DNA of 12,429 nucleotides from DATEMK01 sp035275625 (GTDB lineage: Bacteria; Bacteroidota; Bacteroidia; AKYH767-A; OLB10), in NCBI GenBank assembly GCA_035275625.1, contig DATEMK010000468.1, positions 1-12,429 of the forward strand, given 5' to 3'. Below the pieces are notes generated by a model. That model saw nothing but the letters and a program-made list of their open reading frames with translations. It was not told the origin of the DNA and did no database searches. Positions 1-7,508 of the stretch are shown here, piece after piece; the stretch's first letter is position 1; the number at the start of each line of letters is the position of its first letter. Made by a program: the position numbers and the translations under genes.

Positions 1-215
1 TCCATAGCTGTTTGCGCTCCTTCAAAATTCTGCTCCGTCAATGCAATTTTTACCCCGAGGGCTACTGTATTTGCGAGGTTCTGAATTTCTTTATGATAAT
101 TCTTCATCATATATTTTTCCCGCTGAGCCGGAAAATAAAAAAGTATAAAAAATGCAAACATTAAAACAATGGACAACACGGTCATCCAGATTTTTGTTTT
201 TAAGGAGAGCTTCAT
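1..215 (-). CDS. Membrane sensor protein, N-terminal part (probable histidine kinase), cut by the left edge
   Basis: An open frame starts at an ATG (213-215) and runs off the left edge after 71 codons with no stop. It begins MKLSLKTKIWMTVLSIVLMF, with a short basic segment and then one strong transmembrane helix at about residues 9-29. A charged stretch follows (QREKYMMKNYHKEIQNLAN), then VALGVKIALTEQNFEGAQTAM, which looks like the start of an extracytoplasmic helical sensor domain. A short cytoplasmic tail, one helix and a long helix with a QNLAN-type motif are what I expect of CACHE-like membrane sensors such as histidine kinases. The catalytic part lies outside the window, so a chemoreceptor or cyclase output is equally possible. 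It lies 53 bases after the substrate-binding protein gene on the same strand and is probably the last or a late gene of that operon. No Shine-Dalgarno sequence is visible before the start, which is usual in Bacteroidota. Confidence 0.7.
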   Translation of the reverse strand, partial: MKLSLKTKIWMTVLSIVLMFAFFILFYFPAQREKYMMKNYHKEIQNLANTVALGVKIALTEQNFEGAQTAM

Positions 216-268
216 TAATGGTTATTCAATGATTAATTAAAAGATAAGCTTATGGAAGAACGATTCCG

Positions 269-733
269 TTAAAATGATTTTTTTCCTTCCACGATGACCT
301 GCCTTACTTTGCCTGAAGTCGAAGATTCAATAACACCAATGGCACCGGGAGTTTCGGCAACAAAAGATTCAAGCTCCGCAGGAGAGTTAAAAAAGACGGG
401 CGCTTTTGCTTTTCCCTGGAAAACCAGCGCAAGCCAGTATTTATTGAATTCATCGCTGCTCATGTGATATATTTTTTTGCTGGTGGACAAACCGGTTTCG
501 GTGGAACTTTTCATTAATGCTATCACCACAGGAACGGTATTGCTCCAGCGCTGCTTTTCTCCTTTCAGTACAGCCGTAAGCTCTGCCAGGTTCATCTGGT
601 CGGGGGCGCCTTTTGAATTGCTTATTACGGTTAAGGTTTTTTCCTGGGCGAGTGCCGGAAAAGAAAATAAAAAGAGCATGCAACACGATAAGCCGGTAAG
701 AAAAAAATATTTTATTATTTTAAGCTCTTTCAT
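269..733 (-). CDS. Small secreted PstS/PBP-like substrate-binding protein (half-size)
   Basis: This 154-residue protein has a clear signal peptide: basic start, hydrophobic core at about residues 8-27, and an ALA-Q cleavage region near residue 29. The mature part of about 125 residues resembles one lobe of phosphate-type (PstS/PBP-like) periplasmic binding proteins. It has a beta strand TLTVISNS (33-40), a helix NLAELTAVLKGE (48-59), then W-S-N-x-VPVV (63-70), an SSTETGLS loop (77-84), FNKYWLALVFQGK (96-108), and the characteristic ending PGAIGVIES (129-137). The SSTETG loop sits where PstS relatives carry their serine/threonine anion-binding loop. Full PstS proteins are usually above 300 residues, so this is a single-domain version and not an obvious truncation, since start, signal and stop are all intact. 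It lies 14 bases after the porin and before the sensor, and no PstC/PstA/PstB transport genes are seen. A sensing or solute-delivery role is therefore inferred over classical uptake. The ligand is unknown; phosphate is only a family-based guess. Confidence 0.78.
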   Translation of the reverse strand: MKELKIIKYFFLTGLSCCMLFLFSFPALAQEKTLTVISNSKGAPDQMNLAELTAVLKGEKQRWSNTVPVVIALMKSSTETGLSTSKKIYHMSSDEFNKYWLALVFQGKAKAPVFFNSPAELESFVAETPGAIGVIESSTSGKVRQVIVEGKKSF

Positions 734-747
734 TTCCGTGATGTAAT

Positions 748-1773
748 TCAGAAACCGATGGCAAACTGTGCTGTTATCATATCCGTATCTTTTAGAAATT
801 CGTAATCTATGCGCTGGTATTCGAGCTTTACCACTGCGAGATAATTTATTTCGTAGCGTATTCCGCCTGTATATTCAATAATATTCTGGTTGTTAAAATA
901 TACTTCGTCACGTTTCATGTCAAGCAAATCAAACCGTATATACGGAACAATTTTTTCCTTTAACCTGTACCCGGCATAGGCATACATTGAAAAGGAAGTT
1001 GACGTGCCTAAGGAATCTGATTTGTTGATGGCGAATGTTGCTTCAGAAAGAAATTCAGCTTTCCTTGCAAAATACGCTATGGAACCACCTGCAAGCTGCT
1101 GTATTACCTGGCTGGTAATGGCCTGGCCGGTATGATGGTCCATCGAACCTTTTGAAATAATATCATAATAATACGATGCACCAACACGCAGCTTATCAGC
1201 AGGCTTGCAATGCGCAGCAACGGTAAAAGATTTGTTCTTATCATTATCCGTTAAATCACCGGACCCTATTCCGTTTCCGGCCATCAGGTCGTACCCGAAT
1301 TTTAACGGGCCAAAATCGTGCCCGCTAATGCTGATGCCGGTGGTGTGCAACGGAATTATATTTTCTGAAAACAGCAAAGGGCGAAAAATAGTCGGAAAAA
1401 AAACGCGTCCATGATGATATGTATCGTTCCAGTAATTGACCGGTGTATGATGCTTCCCGATAAGCAGGTTGTGATTGCCTTTAAAGTTGTATTTGATGAC
1501 CACGCGTTCAATGCTTACATCGAACAGGGTGGGGGAGGAGGCAGAATATTTAAAAACACTCTCGCCTAAAAAGGTGATGCGGTCAGAAACTTCGGAAGTA
1601 ATAAAAAGGTCCTGCTCACCCAATGAGAATGAAAGTTTGTCAGCCTCATAATGAGAATAAGCATCTACAAAACCTGTGATATGTGTCGGTTGCGCGCTTA
1701 GATGATGGCAGAAAAAATTAAAAAAAAATAAAACAAAAGCGCATGTAATTCCGGGTGAAAACGATTTATTCAT
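748..1773 (-). CDS. Outer-membrane porin-like beta-barrel protein
   Basis: This 341-residue protein has a signal peptide of about 27 residues: basic start, hydrophobic FVLFFFNFF core and an SAQ cleavage site. The mature chain opens with ITGFVDAYSHYE, a strand typical of porins whose first strand reads GFVDAY. Alternating polar/aromatic strands continue throughout (VVIKYNF, LKFGYDLMAG, RVGASYYYDI, AEFLSEATFAI, SMYAYAGYRL, VPYIRFDLLDM, TGGIRYEINY, VVKLEYQRIDY). The protein ends in AQFAIGF, with the terminal phenylalanine recognised by the outer-membrane assembly machinery. There are no inner-membrane helices after the signal. The segment KHHTPVNYWNDTYHHGRVFFPTI (about 102-124) is rich in His, Tyr and Trp and may form part of a pore constriction. 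Length fits a porin of 14 to 18 strands. It is the first gene of a tight operon with the binding protein and the sensor, so it may be the entry pore for the ligand that they detect. The specificity cannot be read from sequence. Confidence 0.78.
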   Translation of the reverse strand: MNKSFSPGITCAFVLFFFNFFCHHLSAQPTHITGFVDAYSHYEADKLSFSLGEQDLFITSEVSDRITFLGESVFKYSASSPTLFDVSIERVVIKYNFKGNHNLLIGKHHTPVNYWNDTYHHGRVFFPTIFRPLLFSENIIPLHTTGISISGHDFGPLKFGYDLMAGNGIGSGDLTDNDKNKSFTVAAHCKPADKLRVGASYYYDIISKGSMDHHTGQAITSQVIQQLAGGSIAYFARKAEFLSEATFAINKSDSLGTSTSFSMYAYAGYRLKEKIVPYIRFDLLDMKRDEVYFNNQNIIEYTGGIRYEINYLAVVKLEYQRIDYEFLKDTDMITAQFAIGF

Positions 1774-1813
1774 GAAGTCAGCACATGTATTTTGAACAAA
1801 TAAAAATCAAGTA

Positions 1814-1821
1814 CAAACTTA
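1814..1821 (-). promoter_or_regulatory. Candidate Bacteroidota -7 promoter element for the porin operon
   Basis: Read on the minus strand this is TAAGTTTG, a perfect match to the Bacteroidota -7 consensus TAnnTTTG. It lies 40 bases before the porin ATG (1773), giving an untranslated leader of roughly 30-35 bases. The region is very AT-rich. A clear TTTG-type -33 element is not present about 19-21 bases further upstream, so the match is incomplete and could be chance. It is the only good match I found in the 1774-1993 gap. That gap otherwise shows no gene and no convincing hairpin terminator for the upstream ATPase gene. Confidence 0.45.
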
Positions 1822-1993
1822 AATAAAAATTTTTTTACCTCGTTAAAGAATCATATTTCTTCTCTGTGCTTTCCCGGATCAGAAATATCAAAGAGAGAGT
1901 GAAAAGGGGTTGGAGAATTTGCCTGTAAGTTTTATGCAGTGATATTTTGGTTGAAAGATTTTAAACGAAACATCCCCGGCAGTAAAATGGTAC

Positions 1994-2656
1994 TCAGTTT
2001 ATCCTCCCATCCAATAAATTAATTACCCGTTCGCCATAAGCTGCATTTTTTTCTGAATGTGTTACCTGGATAATAGTAACACCATCTTCTTTATGCAGTT
2101 TTTTGAAAAGTTCCATGATTTCTTCACCCTGCTTTGAATTCAAATTGCCTGTAGGTTCATCAGCAAGAAGCAATTTTGGTTTGGCAATTAATGCGCGGGC
2201 AATTCCTACCAGCTGCTGCTGTCCGCCTGAAAGTTGAGCAGGAAACAAATCTTTTTTTCCGACAATTTGAAAACGGTCGAGCATATCGGCAACCATTCCT
2301 TTTCTCTCGGATGATTTTATATCCTGGTAAATGAGTGGTGTTTCAATATTTTCATATACTGTCAGCTCATCAATAAGATGATATGCCTGGAAAACAAAAC
2401 CAATATATCTTTTATATAGAGCTGATTTTTGTTTTTCTTTCAGCGCATGAACTTTATCATCGAAAAAGTGGTATTCACCTTCTGACGGATCATCCAGCAT
2501 TCCTATTACATTTAACAATGTAGATTTTCCTGAACCCGAAGGTCCCATGATGGAAATAAATTCACCTTCGTTCACATTCATGTCTATATCGCGAAGCACA
2601 AAGGTTCTTGTTCCGCCATTGGTAAACCATCTTGAAATATTTTTTAACCGTATCAT
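1994..2656 (-). CDS. ABC transporter ATP-binding protein, MacB/LolD type
   Basis: This 220-residue, single-domain nucleotide-binding protein hydrolyses ATP to drive MacB/FtsX-type permeases from the cytoplasmic side. All motifs are visible: Walker A GPSGSGKST (38-46), Q-loop Gln90 in GFVFQAYHLIDELTVYENI, signature LSGGQQQ (142-148), Walker B LLLADEP (162-168) with catalytic Glu167, D-loop region TGNLNS (169-174) and the H-loop His200. The length and the EPTGNL motif place it in the LolD/MacB/FtsE group. Two positions differ from the common LSGGQQQRVAIARAL and NLDS forms: Leu149 stands where Arg is usual, and Asn173 where Asp is usual. My recollection is that Bacteroidota relatives often show such changes, so they need not reduce activity. 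The gene is 47 bases downstream of the last permease and is the only ATPase in the window, so it probably energises one or more of the permeases. The ATG is followed directly by the family-typical MIRLKNISRWF start. Confidence 0.93.
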   Translation of the reverse strand: MIRLKNISRWFTNGGTRTFVLRDIDMNVNEGEFISIMGPSGSGKSTLLNVIGMLDDPSEGEYHFFDDKVHALKEKQKSALYKRYIGFVFQAYHLIDELTVYENIETPLIYQDIKSSERKGMVADMLDRFQIVGKKDLFPAQLSGGQQQLVGIARALIAKPKLLLADEPTGNLNSKQGEEIMELFKKLHKEDGVTIIQVTHSEKNAAYGERVINLLDGRIN

Positions 2657-2703
2657 ATTATGATTATAAAATTATAGTGATGTTTTCAAATTTGAGTTAA
2701 TAA

Positions 2704-5073
2704 TTATTCTGTTCTAAGCGACTTAACAGGATTTATAATTGCCGCCTTTATTGCCTGGAAACTTATTGTCAGGAAGGCAATCAAGAGGGAAATAATTGCA
2801 GCAATGAGAAATATCCACCAGCTGATATGTATGCGATATGCAAAATCTTCCAGCCATTTATTCATCGCAAGCCATGCAACAGGGAACGCAATGAGGGCTG
2901 CAATTCCTATTAATTTCAAAAAATCTTTTGAAAGCAAGGTGACAATTCCTGAAACAGATGCGCCCAAGACTTTTCTTATCCCGATTTCTTTGGTTCGTTG
3001 CTGGGTCATGAATGATGCAAGCCCGAATAAACCCAGGCAGGCAATGATAATAATTAAAATGGTGATGTAAACAAAAATAATTCTGAAATTTCTTTCTGAC
3101 TGGTAAAGTTTGTTGTACGTTTCATCAAGAAAATAATATTGAAACGGGCGGTTCGACACATTTGCTTTCCATGCAGATTCGATGTGGGAGATGGAGCTGC
3201 TGATATCTTTGCCTTGTAATTTTGCAGCGAAATGCCATTGCCGATTATTGTCTGTAACAAAAGCGAAAGGTTTTATTTCGGAACGCATGGATGTAAAATG
3301 AAAATCTTTTACAACGCCTATAACTTTAGCATAATAAGTTGTGTCATCATCTTCAGCCCATACTATTTGCTGACCGACAACCGGTGAAGGAACTCCCAAT
3401 TGTTTCACAGCAGTTTCATTTAATATAATTGCATCGGCAGTGTCGGCAGGAAAAGCAGGAGAAAAATTTCTTCCTTCTTTTAAAGAAATATTTAATGCAT
3501 CCAAAAAATCGGCATCCACATTTAAAAAATTTACGAGCTGTGAATTTTGTGAGCCTTTGAGGCGAATTCCGTTTGTCCAGTTTTGTCCGCCAATGATACC
3601 ATCCGTAGCTGCAATTTTTTTTACCCCGGGAATTTGCAGTAAACTATTCTTTAATGCCTGGCGTTTGGAGCGGTCAAGATAACCGATGTCAGGAATAATT
3701 AAGACATGTTCTTTATCAAAACCGAGCTTTGCAGATTGAACGTAATCAACTTGCCGGTTTATAATTATTGTTCCGGCAATCAATGCAATTGAAATTGAAA
3801 ACTGCACGACCACTAATGCTTTACGTAAATTAAAATTATTCTTACTGCTCACTTTAACACCCTTTAGGATCTTTACAGTTTCAAAAGATGAAAGGTACAA
3901 TGCAGGATATAATCCGGCTAATACTCCGACAATATTAGCAGCAATGAATAAATAAACGATAAACCAGCCGTCTGAAAAAAGTGAGAGGTTTTTATGCGTA
4001 ATATTATTGACTGCAGGTAAGATTAGTTGTGAAAGTGCTACCGCAGCAACAGTTGCCAGCAATGTGATAACAACAGACTCTGTTAAAAACTGGCGTATCA
4101 AAGAATTCTTTTGGGCGCCTGAAGTTTTTCTGATGCCAATTTCTTTTGCACGTAATGTGGCTCTTGCGGTGGAAAGGTTCACATAATTAATGCCCGCGAT
4201 TATGATAATAAACAAAGCGATGGTAATAAAAATATACACGTATGTTTTGTCACCATTGGGTTCTAATTCCCATTTAAGATTTGAAGTAAGGTGAATGGAA
4301 GTGAGTGGCTGGATGTAGAAAAAATTTTTATTTCCGGGCTGATGCTTTTTAAATAACTCTTTTATTTTAGGCTCAACAGATGCAATGTTTGTGTTTCGCT
4401 TCAGCTTGATATATGTATAGAAATTATAAAACCCCCATTCAGTATCAATGTTTCCACGAATAGTTCGTGTAGAAATAAGAAAATCAAACTTAAAGTGTGA
4501 AGTGCGCGGCAGGTTTTTTATAATTCCTGTGATTACATACGTACCCATATCATCCAGTTCGATGGATTTACCCATTGCTTCCTCATTCCCAAAATATTTT
4601 TTGACAGTTGACTCTGTTAACAAAACTGATTTTAATTGGGCGAATGCAGTTTTCGGATTTCCTTTTACAAACGGAATTGTGAAGACATTAAATATGCTGC
4701 TGTCGGCACGATATACATTTTCTTCAAGGAATTTTTTCTCACCATTCTGCACATAAAATTTTCTTCCCCAGCCGGGAAATATTCTGACTACGTTTTCAAT
4801 TTCGGGGATTTCACGCTGCAGGGTGAGCGCAAGTGCCGGGGGAGTAGTGGCATCAGGAACCGTGCTTCCGTCATCATTTACAAAATCTTTTACTACACGA
4901 TAAATTCGGCCTGCATCTTTATTTTGCTTGTCATAGCTCAATTCGTCTTTCACAAAAAGAATTATGACTGTGCAACATGCGATACCAACTGCAAGACCGA
5001 AAATATTAATAAATGAAAAAAATTTATACCGGAGCAGATTACGGATTGCGATTTTAAGATAGTTTGTAAGCAT
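2704..5073 (-). CDS. MacB/FtsX-type ABC permease, subtype A (789 residues)
   Basis: This inner-membrane permease probably couples ATP hydrolysis to movement of its periplasmic domains. It consists of two MacB-like units. Unit 1 has a helix at about 19-41, a periplasmic core domain at about 43-275 (YVITGI...SHFKFDFLIS at 179-201), helices near 278-300, 332-352 and 370-393, and the cytoplasmic coupling motif KEIGIRKTSGAQ (310-321). Unit 2 has a helix at about 419-438, a second core domain with GVVKDFHF, helices near 668-690, 722-742 and 753-775, and the motif TKEIGIRKVLGAS (694-706). It ends NPVKSLRTE. The first coupling motif has Thr-Ser where the others have Val-Leu or Val-Met. A CysCys pair (33-34) in the first helix is shared with the permease at 9943-12393, its closest relative here. 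Five hand-counted 60-base stretches average about 34% GC, lower than the inner paralogues. The start is fixed by the shared MxxNYxKIAxRN opening. The substrate is unknown. Confidence 0.9.
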   Translation of the reverse strand: MLTNYLKIAIRNLLRYKFFSFINIFGLAVGIACCTVIILFVKDELSYDKQNKDAGRIYRVVKDFVNDDGSTVPDATTPPALALTLQREIPEIENVVRIFPGWGRKFYVQNGEKKFLEENVYRADSSIFNVFTIPFVKGNPKTAFAQLKSVLLTESTVKKYFGNEEAMGKSIELDDMGTYVITGIIKNLPRTSHFKFDFLISTRTIRGNIDTEWGFYNFYTYIKLKRNTNIASVEPKIKELFKKHQPGNKNFFYIQPLTSIHLTSNLKWELEPNGDKTYVYIFITIALFIIIIAGINYVNLSTARATLRAKEIGIRKTSGAQKNSLIRQFLTESVVITLLATVAAVALSQLILPAVNNITHKNLSLFSDGWFIVYLFIAANIVGVLAGLYPALYLSSFETVKILKGVKVSSKNNFNLRKALVVVQFSISIALIAGTIIINRQVDYVQSAKLGFDKEHVLIIPDIGYLDRSKRQALKNSLLQIPGVKKIAATDGIIGGQNWTNGIRLKGSQNSQLVNFLNVDADFLDALNISLKEGRNFSPAFPADTADAIILNETAVKQLGVPSPVVGQQIVWAEDDDTTYYAKVIGVVKDFHFTSMRSEIKPFAFVTDNNRQWHFAAKLQGKDISSSISHIESAWKANVSNRPFQYYFLDETYNKLYQSERNFRIIFVYITILIIIIACLGLFGLASFMTQQRTKEIGIRKVLGASVSGIVTLLSKDFLKLIGIAALIAFPVAWLAMNKWLEDFAYRIHISWWIFLIAAIISLLIAFLTISFQAIKAAIINPVKSLRTE

Positions 5074-5086
5074 AGTTGAAATGTGT

Positions 5087-7498
5087 TTATTCTGTTCTTA
5101 AACTATTCACCGGGTTGTTAACCGCTGCTTTAATGGTTTGTGAGCAAATGGTTACGATGCCTGCAAAGCTTACTACCACCAGTGCCAGCAAAGCCAGTAA
5201 AGGGGTATTGGAGATACGGTAAGGAAAATTCTGCAGGAAGAGATTCCCGAGTAAATAGCCCAGGGGAATACCGATTAATGTACTGATACCAATCAGTTTT
5301 ACAAAAGATTTACTCAATAAAACAGTAACATCCTTCACGCTTGCACCCAGCACTTTCCTTACCCCGATTTCTTTTATTTTCAATTGTGTGCTGTACATTA
5401 CCATTCCCAGCATGCCGAGGCAGGCAATAGTGATAGCAAGAAATGAAATATAAGCGAGGATCATGACGATATCGCTATAGCCTGATTCCACATAGGCCTG
5501 GTCAATCTCATCTTCCATAGTTCTGCATTGCACAGGATGAACGGGATCATATTTTTTCCAGATGAATTGTGTTGCTGTCATGACCTGGTTTTTAGCTGTC
5601 GGGTCATATGCAATGCTTAACAAATTAAAATCAGCAGGATGGTAACGGAATGCGAGCGGGCCGATTGCGCTTTCAAAGGTGCGGAAGTGAAAGTCCTGCA
5701 CAACTCCCACAACTTGTAATTGGATGGAATCGTCTGTATAGATGGTTTGATCAAGTGCAGCATGTGCATTTGCAAATCCGAATGACTTCAATGCTGTTTC
5801 GTTCAAAATCACTTCTGATTCTTTTTCTTTCGACAAATCATTTTTAAAATTTCTGCCTGCAATAAATTTTACCTGCAGGTTTTTGAGATAATCAGCATCT
5901 GCCCGGAAATCGCGCATCACGAAAGAGGCGTCTGTTTTATTGCGTTTATAGTCAGCGGCATAATCAGCAGATGTTCCGAGGCTGTGAGAAACTGCACCTA
6001 CTCTTTTTACCCCGGCAACATTCCTGATTTCATTTGCATATTTTTCATAACCCTGTCCCTGCAGGTGAAGGTTAAGAATATTTTTTTCGTTAATACCATA
6101 ATTTGATGAAAGCATGAATTGAACCTGCTGGTAGATAAACAGGACACACACCACAAAGATGAGTGAGAAAGTAAATTGTACCACCATAAGAATTTTCCGG
6201 AGGCTGAGCTTTGAGTTTGTTGCATTGCCCAATACATTTTTCAAAACAAGTGCAGGCTTAAATCCTGAGAGATAAACAGCAGGCAGCAACCCGGCAATTA
6301 CTCCGACCATTAAAGCAAAGAAGAAAAACAAAATATAAATCCATCCGTCTTCCCTGAGGTCAAAAGAAAATGATTGTGTCATTTGTAATTGAAGAAAGGA
6401 CGATTTAAGGAACTGCAGAAGGAGCCAGGAGAACACCAGTGCAAGCAATGAAAATAAAACTGACTCTCCAATGAATTGAAAGAATACCTGTACACGGTTT
6501 GCACCCATTACTTTTCGTACACCGATTTCTCTTGCACGCTTTAGAGATTTTGCGATCATCAGGTTGGTGTAGTTCAGCCCTGCCATAATCATGATAATCG
6601 CAGCGAGCGATCCGAGGAAAATTAAAACTATTTCGGGAACGGCTCTTCCCATGTTGTTAGAAAGAATAGGACCGGGGCTGATTTTAGTTAATGGATGCAG
6701 GTAAAATTCATATCCTTTGTCACGCGTTTCCAGCTTCACACCTGCGTAATATTTTTTACTGATTGCTGCCAGCGCTGTTTCAACTTCCTTCTGTGTTTTT
6801 CCTCCTTTTAATTTTAAATAAAGATGGCCGGAATAATAGTTTGTCCAATCCTGCAAGGAAAGCGGCACAATGTTTTGTTTTTCCAAAACGGGAAGTACAT
6901 TGATGGATGCGAGCACTTCAAAATCAAAATGTGTTTTGCCGGGAAAATCTTCAAACACACCGGTTACTATATAATTTCCGTATCCGCTCAGTTCAATGGT
7001 TTTACCCATCGGGTCTGTGTTCCCGAAAATTTTCTTTGCGGCCTGGTTGGTGAGGACGATGCCATCAGGAGCAGACAGGGCAGTAGCAGGATTTCCTTTT
7101 TCGAGCCTGAAATTAAAAACCGTGAGAAAAGAAGGATCAGCAAAAAAACCACTTACAGGAAGAACGGTGTTGTTGGCTTTGGCATCGCAATTCAAATTGC
7201 GGTTCAGGCGAACTACTTCTTCTGCAAATGAATAATTTTCTTTCAGCACCGTTGCAAGGGCAAGCGGAACGGATGCATAATTTTCTGTTTCACCGTTTAC
7301 ACGAAGCGCGGCTGTATTGACACGATAAATGCGGCCAGCATCGTTATGAAAATTATCAAACTCGTATTGCTCTTTGATGATAAGAATAATGAGCAACCCG
7401 AGGGACATGCTTACTGCCAGACCGATTATGTTGATGGCGGAAAAAGTTTTGTTTCTCCAGATGTTCCGTAATGCGATTTTAAAATAATTAGTAAACAT
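5087..7498 (-). CDS. MacB/FtsX-type ABC permease, subtype B (803 residues)
   Basis: This inner-membrane permease has the same two-unit layout as its neighbours. The first helix is at about 21-41 and the first periplasmic core domain at about 43-285, with YIVTGVFEDFPGKTHFDFEVLAS at 176-198. Helices follow near 288-308, 345-365 and 387-410, with the coupling motif REIGVRKVMGAN at 323-334. The second unit begins with a helix near 436-457, then a core domain containing GVVQDFHF, helices near 680-702, 736-754 and 766-786, and IKEIGVRKVLGAS at 708-720. It ends NPVNSLRTE. It is the closest relative of the permease at 7509-9932: 50 of the first 60 residues are identical, including the first 23. A stop-to-start gap of 13 bases to the next permease (5073) and 10 bases from the previous one (7509) argues for co-transcription. 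It lacks the CysCys pair of subtype A. Substrate and partners are unknown. It may pair with the ATPase at 1994-2656. Confidence 0.9.
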   Translation of the reverse strand: MFTNYFKIALRNIWRNKTFSAINIIGLAVSMSLGLLIILIIKEQYEFDNFHNDAGRIYRVNTAALRVNGETENYASVPLALATVLKENYSFAEEVVRLNRNLNCDAKANNTVLPVSGFFADPSFLTVFNFRLEKGNPATALSAPDGIVLTNQAAKKIFGNTDPMGKTIELSGYGNYIVTGVFEDFPGKTHFDFEVLASINVLPVLEKQNIVPLSLQDWTNYYSGHLYLKLKGGKTQKEVETALAAISKKYYAGVKLETRDKGYEFYLHPLTKISPGPILSNNMGRAVPEIVLIFLGSLAAIIMIMAGLNYTNLMIAKSLKRAREIGVRKVMGANRVQVFFQFIGESVLFSLLALVFSWLLLQFLKSSFLQLQMTQSFSFDLREDGWIYILFFFFALMVGVIAGLLPAVYLSGFKPALVLKNVLGNATNSKLSLRKILMVVQFTFSLIFVVCVLFIYQQVQFMLSSNYGINEKNILNLHLQGQGYEKYANEIRNVAGVKRVGAVSHSLGTSADYAADYKRNKTDASFVMRDFRADADYLKNLQVKFIAGRNFKNDLSKEKESEVILNETALKSFGFANAHAALDQTIYTDDSIQLQVVGVVQDFHFRTFESAIGPLAFRYHPADFNLLSIAYDPTAKNQVMTATQFIWKKYDPVHPVQCRTMEDEIDQAYVESGYSDIVMILAYISFLAITIACLGMLGMVMYSTQLKIKEIGVRKVLGASVKDVTVLLSKSFVKLIGISTLIGIPLGYLLGNLFLQNFPYRISNTPLLALLALVVVSFAGIVTICSQTIKAAVNNPVNSLRTE

Positions 7499-7499
7499 G
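7440..7499 (-). repeat. Near-identical 5' gene end, copy 1 (pairs with 9874-9933)
   Basis: These 60 bases cover the first 19-20 codons and the base before the ATG of the 803-residue permease. They match 9874-9933 in the neighbouring gene at 59 of 60 positions; the single difference is silent. The amino-acid run encoded is identical, including codon choice, which protein selection alone would not enforce. Confidence 0.9.
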
Positions 7500-7508
7500 G
7501 TTTTAATT

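Noticed and set aside
244..253. Perfect 10-base palindrome ATAAGCTTAT between the binding-protein and sensor genes
   Set aside because: It is short, AT-rich, without a loop or a following T-run, and likely by chance; not enough to call an operator or terminator.
477..746. Plus-strand open frame of 89 codons and a minus-strand frame of 78 codons at 450-686
   Set aside because: Both overlap the binding-protein gene, which has a clear signal peptide and family motifs; neither alternative frame has any.
1860..1993. Possible terminator after the ATPase gene
   Set aside because: Only weak, widely spaced complementary pieces (for example AAATATC at 1883-1889 and GATATTT some 60 bases on) were found; there is no stable GC-rich stem with a T-run.
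2657..2703. Possible separate promoter for the ATPase gene
   Set aside because: The 47-base gap is AT-rich and contains near-matches such as TAATTTTA, but no true TAnnTTTG element; read-through from the permeases is simpler.
4448..5016. Plus-strand open frames of 102 and 126 codons
   Set aside because: They lie wholly antisense to the 789-residue permease, show no recognisable domain or signal, and overlap each other in different frames.
6824..7235. Plus-strand open frames of 135 and 79 codons
   Set aside because: They are antisense to the 803-residue permease, whose frame is strongly conserved with its paralogues; the opposite frame has no family features.
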